NCBI GenBank assembly: GCA_023268255.1
Contig: JALNJX010000002.1
Coordinates: forward strand, 62,001 to 126,000
Length of the DNA stretch: 64,000 bases
Direction of reading: 5' to 3'
From: Candidatus Wolframiiraptor sinensis
GTDB taxonomy: Archaea; Thermoproteota; Nitrososphaeria_A; Caldarchaeales; Wolframiiraptoraceae
The translations under genes were made by a program, and so were the position numbers. Within the stretch, counting starts at the first letter, position 1, and each line of letters opens with the position of its first letter. Shown piece by piece: positions 60,428 to 64,000 of the stretch. Under the pieces are notes generated by a model that saw only the letters and a list, made by a program, of their open reading frames with translations, had not been told where the DNA came from and ran no database searches.

Positions 60428-61156
60428 CTATTCCGCGGATCGTTGGATGTGCCTTCTCACCAGCATATACGTTGGTATTGCGACGGCGATGCCCAATATT
60501 ACCTGCCCTAGGTTTACTGGAACCTCAGCCAAGGCATAGTATCCCAGAATAAGCTGCTCGTAGAGATAGTATCCCAGAATCATTATCGATCCCGCGAAGA
60601 GCAGTGATAGCAGGATGAGCCCTATCTCGCCCCTCTTCCTGACGAGCACGTAGATCGGCGTCGCGATTAAGGCCGATGCGATGAAAGTCCATATGACGGG
60701 GTCTATGAAGCCCCTGAGCCTCAGGAACTCGGAGAGCGTCAACTCCACCTCACCGACGAAGATCGTGTAACCGATTATCAGGATCAGGAGTGAGTACGCG
60801 AGGACTGTGCCCGTGGAGAGGGCCAGGAGAGCTCGCCCTCCAACCCTCCCTCCAACCCTCAGCCTGCGAAACAGCGCTGATGCCACTGCCCCCTCCACCG
60901 CCTTAATAACGAGAGTTGCCGGCGCGTAGATCGTGTAACCCAGTATTATGTCCGCTAAGGCGGAGCCCACTCCTCCCGCGAACGCCGCGGTGAACGGGTT
61001 AAAGAGGAGCGCGACAAGGTAGATCATGGTTTCGCCGAGGTTGAAGTACCCCCTGGTCGCGGGAACGTAGACATTCACCATGATTGTGGCCGCTAGGACT
61101 AGGGCTGTTGAGAGAGCAATCTCCGCGGCCTTTAACGACTGCTTTCTCGCTAGCAT
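60428..61156 (-). CDS. ECF transporter S component (vitamin/precursor uptake)
   Basis: 242 aa with about six membrane helices. 'YFNLGETMIYLVALLFNPFTAAFAGGVGSALADIILGYTIYAPATLVIKAVEGAVASALF'-type sequence is the S-component signature of the HmpT/PdxU-like group. The C-terminus is longer than usual, with two more hydrophobic segments. It would bind a vitamin or precursor; which one is unknown. ECF A and T subunits are not nearby. It follows acylphosphatase with its own TATA-like ATATATTAA (about 61181-61190). Confidence 0.85.
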   Translation of the reverse strand: MLARKQSLKAAEIALSTALVLAATIMVNVYVPATRGYFNLGETMIYLVALLFNPFTAAFAGGVGSALADIILGYTIYAPATLVIKAVEGAVASALFRRLRVGGRVGGRALLALSTGTVLAYSLLILIIGYTIFVGEVELTLSEFLRLRGFIDPVIWTFIASALIATPIYVLVRKRGEIGLILLSLLFAGSIMILGYYLYEQLILGYYALAEVPVNLGQVILGIAVAIPTYMLVRRHIQRSAE

Positions 61157-61194
61157 TCTCAGGAGGCTGAAATTGAGCCCGATATATTAAGCTT

Positions 61195-61211
61195 GAGCAC
61201 CGGAGGTGCTC
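61195..61211. terminator. Hairpin between acylphosphatase and ECF S-component genes
   Basis: GAGCACC-GGA-GGTGCTC is a perfect 7-bp stem with a 3-nt loop. It lies 18 nt after the acylphosphatase stop on its strand. There is no long T tract after it, so it could be a terminator-like or processing element only. Confidence 0.35.
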
Positions 61212-61228
61212 GAATCCGCTCCAGCTCT

Positions 61229-61522
61229 CTAGTAGAGTATGCGGAAGTCCTTGTATTCGCCGAGATACTCCTCCCACTCGACGTCTATGCTTATCACTTT
61301 TGCTCCCGGGGGCCCGACCCAGCACCATGATATCATGCGCTTCACGGCGTCTTCTTCGCCCTCAAAAACCGCCTCGACCCTGCCATCCGGCAGGTTCCTT
61401 ATCCAGCCCTTCACGCCGAACTTATCCGCGGTTTTTTTCGCGCTAACCCGGTAAAAAACCCCTTGAACCTTCCCGGTTATTATCACGTGCGCGCGAGCCA
61501 GCTTCAAAGCCTCCACGCCCAC
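61229..61522 (-). CDS. acyP: Acylphosphatase
   Basis: 97 aa. 'KVQGVFYRVSAKKTADKFGVKGWIRNLPDGRVEAVFEG' has the catalytic Arg and Asn. It hydrolyses acyl phosphates such as acetyl phosphate. The first eight residues precede the usual family start by a few positions. Confidence 0.93.
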   Translation of the reverse strand: MGVEALKLARAHVIITGKVQGVFYRVSAKKTADKFGVKGWIRNLPDGRVEAVFEGEEDAVKRMISWCWVGPPGAKVISIDVEWEEYLGEYKDFRILY

Positions 61523-61894
61523 CTCTCAGGATAGCGTTAAACTCTGGATCAACGCGATATTTTCCTTTTTCTTGCCTACGATCTCACCCTAAATCATTTG
61601 TCTACATAATATACCTATACCTGTGCCTATATATTCTCCCCCTTATGAGCCCAAGGAGTAGCTTTGAATGAATCGTCCCTAGACGGTTCTAACTGGAATG
61701 AGTAACAGGTTAAAGGAAAGGAGAATGATGGGATGGAGGAAGCATTTTGGACGGCCCTTCGCCTGCACTATGGTATCCATCACTCCTACGAGGGGAGCCC
61801 TAAAATATCGACTACAGGTCTCATCAGGGCCTTTATCCTACCTCCTCCATCAGCATTGACTGCATCGCAAATTGATTGCAAGCCTTCAGAATTT
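61523..61894. other. Gene-free, AT-richer stretch
   Basis: 372 nt. It holds the acyP upstream region, a CTATACCTGTGCCTATA near-repeat (about 61611-61632), a 9-bp inverted repeat (61732-61740 and 61843-61851) and a 60-codon open frame (61733-61915) without family resemblance. I see no tRNA, CRISPR or insertion-sequence ends. Confidence 0.4.
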
Positions 61895-62185
61895 CTAAGC
61901 AATCTCTTTTTTTAATACGCTCCTTAGTGCATCAGCATACTTATTACACCATCTTTTCCACGTCCACGACCTGTTAAAGTAAGATGAGTTTGCGCCATTG
62001 TCTATCAGCGCCCTCAGCTGAGGTATCGCATTCGGAAAGAGCGAACCACCAAGGTAAACTTCGTCATATTCCTTTATGAGCCTCCTGAGATCATTTACCT
62101 CAAAGAGCCTAACTCCATCTGGATCGTAGCATGTACGCGGTTTGGAGTTCCACGTCATGTTGATGAAAATCATTCTAATCATCAC
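61895..62185 (-). CDS. Hypothetical orphan protein
   Basis: 96 aa, unrecognised. 'IFINMTWNSKPRTCYDPDGVRLFEVNDLRRLIKEYDEVYLGGSLFPNAIPQLRALI' looks like a real folded protein, and the end is Trp-rich ('SYFNRSWTWKRWCNKYADALRSVLKKEIA'). Codon use and base composition are more AT-rich than in neighbouring genes, which suggests a mobile-element or viral origin or a decaying gene. There is no clear promoter. Confidence 0.4.
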   Translation of the reverse strand: MMIRMIFINMTWNSKPRTCYDPDGVRLFEVNDLRRLIKEYDEVYLGGSLFPNAIPQLRALIDNGANSSYFNRSWTWKRWCNKYADALRSVLKKEIA

Positions 62186-62516
62186 CGCATCGCAGGAAAA
62201 ATATTCTCACAGAGGCTTAAGAGTTTGGGAGTATGATGAAAGTGAACATGGGGGGTAAATGAACGTTTTTATGTTATGGATGCGGGATTGGTGATGTTAG
62301 AGTGGCGAGTATTATGAGGGGTTAGAAATATTGGAGTTCTACTGGATTATATCTCCCTACCTAAAATACTTCCAGGGGATAATAGTCGAGCCAGGAAAGG
62401 ATCTTAGGATAGAGGATAGAGTATCCATGCGAGGTAGAGACAGAGGGATGACTCAATAATCACAACAGACATGAGTAAGGCCCATAAAATGGTATCCCGA
62501 CGAGAGGTTCTGAAAA
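62186..62516. other. Gene-poor stretch with a possible gene remnant
   Basis: 331 nt. A plus-strand frame from 62301 to 62459 (TTG at 62331) encodes a protein-like piece with 'EFYWIISPYLKYFQGIIVEP' and 'RIEDRVSMRG'. It has no good start or ribosome site and ends in TAA at 62457-62459. It may be the 3' remnant of a lost gene. The last 50 nt contain the upstream region of the reductase gene. Confidence 0.35.
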
Positions 62517-63617
62517 ATGATTGAGATGGCCGTGGTCGGGGGAGGGCCAGCGGGCTTGATAGCTGCTCGGGAGGCGGCGAGGGCGGGCGCCGAGGTGATG
62601 GTGTTCGAGGAGCACGTGGAAATAGGTGAGCCGGAGAGATGCGCGGGCCTCATAAGCCTCTCAGGACTCGAGAGGCTGATGCTCCCGGCTAATGGAGTAT
62701 ATCTGCAGAATGTCGTGAGAGGGGCGGCGATAAAGAGCTCCACGGGTTTCTGGAGAGTTCTTGATGCCGGCAGGCCCATGGCGGCGGTCGTTAGCAGGAG
62801 GCTTTTTGACGCGGAGATCGCGAGGCAGGCTGAGAGAGCTGGAGCCGAGATAATCCGCGGGGCCAGAGTAAGGAATGTCGAGAGAGATGGAGAATGCTTT
62901 CGAATAATCACAAGCGAGGGAGTTTATCGAGCATGTTGGGTGGTGGATGCCGAGGGAGCTGGAGCGGCCTTAATGAGAAGATTTCTGGGAGCCGGAGCCG
63001 AGTCGAGGAGATGGATCCCGATAATCCAGCTCATCGTGGAAGATCACGGGCTCGACCCGAGATTCGCGTACATATACCTGAAGGATTATCTCCCGGACTT
63101 CTTCGCCTACCTAATACCCATCAATGATCATCTGGGCAAGCTCGGCATCGCGTCCAGGATTCCCGGATTGAGAAAGCTACTGGATAGATTTCTGAGAGAA
63201 GAGTTTCCGAGCGCGCGCCGCCTCAATTCATCTTCTCACGTAATTTACACGGGCTATCCCATTGATAGCACGAGGCTGTTTCCGACGAGGTTTATTCCGG
63301 TCGGTGATGCCGCGGGCCACGTGAAGGCGACGACGGGCGGCGGGGTTGTAATGGGCGGGCTAATCGCGGCGAAGATCGCATCTGCCATCGCGATGAGCCT
63401 CAGAGGCGAATCGCCGGAGAAGTCCCTCGCCGAGGCCGCCTGGATCATCGGAGAGCTTAAGAGAATAGCGCTCCTCCGGAGGCTGATCGGGAAAATAAGC
63501 TCTCCTCTCCTCGATCTTCTAGTAATTCTCGCGACATCGAGAATCGGGTGCTTCTACTTCTCGAGGATGGGCGACATGGATTTTCAAGCATCATCCATAT
63601 TCGGGGTGCGCCGCTAG
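62517..63617 (+). CDS. Geranylgeranyl reductase family flavoprotein
   Basis: 366 aa. The FAD site is 'AVVGGGPAGLIAAREAARAG', followed by 'EIGEPERCAGLISLSGLERL' and 'FIPVGDAAGHVKATTGGGVVMGGLIAAKIA'. These match archaeal digeranylgeranylglycerophospholipid reductase relatives, which saturate isoprenoid chains of membrane lipids. It converges on a second family member with a 4-bp stop overlap (CTAG, 63614-63617). Which of the two is the main lipid reductase is unknown. Confidence 0.87.
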   Translation: MIEMAVVGGGPAGLIAAREAARAGAEVMVFEEHVEIGEPERCAGLISLSGLERLMLPANGVYLQNVVRGAAIKSSTGFWRVLDAGRPMAAVVSRRLFDAEIARQAERAGAEIIRGARVRNVERDGECFRIITSEGVYRACWVVDAEGAGAALMRRFLGAGAESRRWIPIIQLIVEDHGLDPRFAYIYLKDYLPDFFAYLIPINDHLGKLGIASRIPGLRKLLDRFLREEFPSARRLNSSSHVIYTGYPIDSTRLFPTRFIPVGDAAGHVKATTGGGVVMGGLIAAKIASAIAMSLRGESPEKSLAEAAWIIGELKRIALLRRLIGKISSPLLDLLVILATSRIGCFYFSRMGDMDFQASSIFGVRR

Positions 63618-64000
63618 ATGCTGAGAAGCTGCCTCGCCAGCTTCACGGCGAGCCTCGGGTGGCTTAGGAGCTTCCTCGCAACCCTCCCCACGTTAAGGCC
63701 GTTCGCGAGATCCACTATATCCTCGTCATCGAGTATCTCTGCGAGCTCGTTTAGATCCTCGTCGCTTAATCCCTCGATGACTCTCAGCACTCGGAGGCTC
63801 CTTCTTATCCTCTCAAGCCACGGCCTATACTTCTCGTCAAAACTCCTGAGCCTCTTCTCCGATGCCTCTCCTTCCTGAGAGGCTTCCCCCACCACTTCTC
63901 CGGCGGCAATCCCCGCGGCTATCGAGGAGTGTATTCCCCCGCCGGTCATCGGTATGACCATTCCCGCGGCATCGCCGATTAAGATCACGTGATCGAAGAT
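63614..64000 (-). CDS. Geranylgeranyl reductase family flavoprotein, C-terminal part (start outside window)
   Basis: About 128 residues are visible and the frame runs off the right edge. 'ILIGDAAGMVIPMTGGGIHSSIAAGIAAGEVVGEA' is the FAD-binding GD motif of the family. A helical C-terminus follows with 'EKYRPWLERIRRSLRVLRVI'. It is a second, distinct paralogue of the neighbouring gene. Confidence 0.85.
   Translation of the reverse strand: MFDHVILIGDAAGMVIPMTGGGIHSSIAAGIAAGEVVGEASQEGEASEKRLRSFDEKYRPWLERIRRSLRVLRVIEGLSDEDLNELAEILDDEDIVDLANGLNVGRVARKLLSHPRLAVKLARQLLSI

Noticed and set aside
61732-61851. GATGGAGGA/TCCTCCATC inverted repeat as insertion-sequence ends
   Set aside because: Only 9 bp, just over 100 nt apart, with no transposase frame or target duplication visible.
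61733-61915. 60-codon plus-strand frame in the AT-rich patch
   Set aside because: No family resemblance and it overlaps the end of the more protein-like minus-strand orphan.

Overview
The window is a gene-dense stretch of a thermophilic archaeon of the TACK group (Thermoproteota in the broad sense). The evidence is an information-processing set that is wholly archaeal (Cdc6, RfcL/RfcS, Fen1, Spt4/Spt5, RpoE1, RpoP, aIF2-gamma, EF-1 beta, two CDC48 ATPases, RtcB, Taw1, Trm5, NAC), TATA boxes about 25-35 nt upstream of many start codons, a tRNA with two bulge-helix-bulge introns, and a crenactin gene. Crenactin is known from Thermoproteales, Korarchaeia and Caldarchaeales (Aigarchaeota). The species cannot be named from the sequence. 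The DNA looks GC-rich by eye, with AGG/AGA as the main arginine codons.

Layout. 0-3.7 kb: replication (end of cdc6, rfcL, rfcS, a TatD nuclease). 3.7-5.1 kb: membrane genes, including an MscS-type channel gene broken by two frameshifts. 5.2-8.5 kb: metallo-beta-lactamase-fold hydrolases, a radical SAM protein and dCTP deaminase. 7.7-11.0 kb: a tightly overlapping minus-strand operon of an unknown 179-aa protein, crenactin, a coiled-coil protein and an RNase Z-like protein. 11.0-13.3 kb: EF-2. 13.3-17.0 kb: a lower-GC segment with a possible operator and structured RNA, a small basic protein, a DUF89 phosphatase, an Fe-dependent alcohol dehydrogenase and an inositol-phosphatase-like enzyme. 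17.0-19.9 kb: a 2-hydroxyacid dehydrogenase joined to a divergent ketol-acid reductoisomerase-like gene, facing an HpcH/HpaI aldolase. 20-25.7 kb: wyosine synthesis (Taw1), HIT hydrolase, MoaC/MoaB, ribosomal S4, MBF1, HflX, a PUA protein and NAC. 25.7-34.3 kb: an HTH/ATP-cone/NrdD-like regulator, SecE-Spt5-L11-L1-L10, then alaS and L12 in inverted orientation, and the tRNA-Gln. 34.3-40.9 kb: DNA repair and thiamine salvage (endonuclease IV, ThiW, ThiD-ThiN), Trm5 and Fen1. 40.9-51.4 kb: CDC48, NAD salvage, and translation/transcription genes. 51.4-61.5 kb: isopentenyl-diphosphate isomerase, GluRS, L7Ae, RpoP, RtcB, a second CDC48 and a vitamin transporter subunit. 61.5-62.5 kb: AT-richer, nearly gene-free DNA. 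62.5-64 kb: two convergent geranylgeranyl-reductase-family genes.

Themes. Most genes are in short overlapping operons. Convergent neighbours are packed so tightly that six pairs share a 4-bp stop/stop overlap (YTAG). Two genes (an RNase Z-like gene and moaB) appear to start at CTG codons placed 6 nt after a strong Shine-Dalgarno run, directly after the in-frame stop of the gene before. The points most worth following up are the crenactin operon with uncharacterised partners, the two-intron tRNA-Gln, the CTG starts, the reductoisomerase-like gene that has lost catalytic residues, the nucleotide-sensing regulator, and the L12-alaS inversion next to an L10 protein that lacks its usual C-terminal tail.
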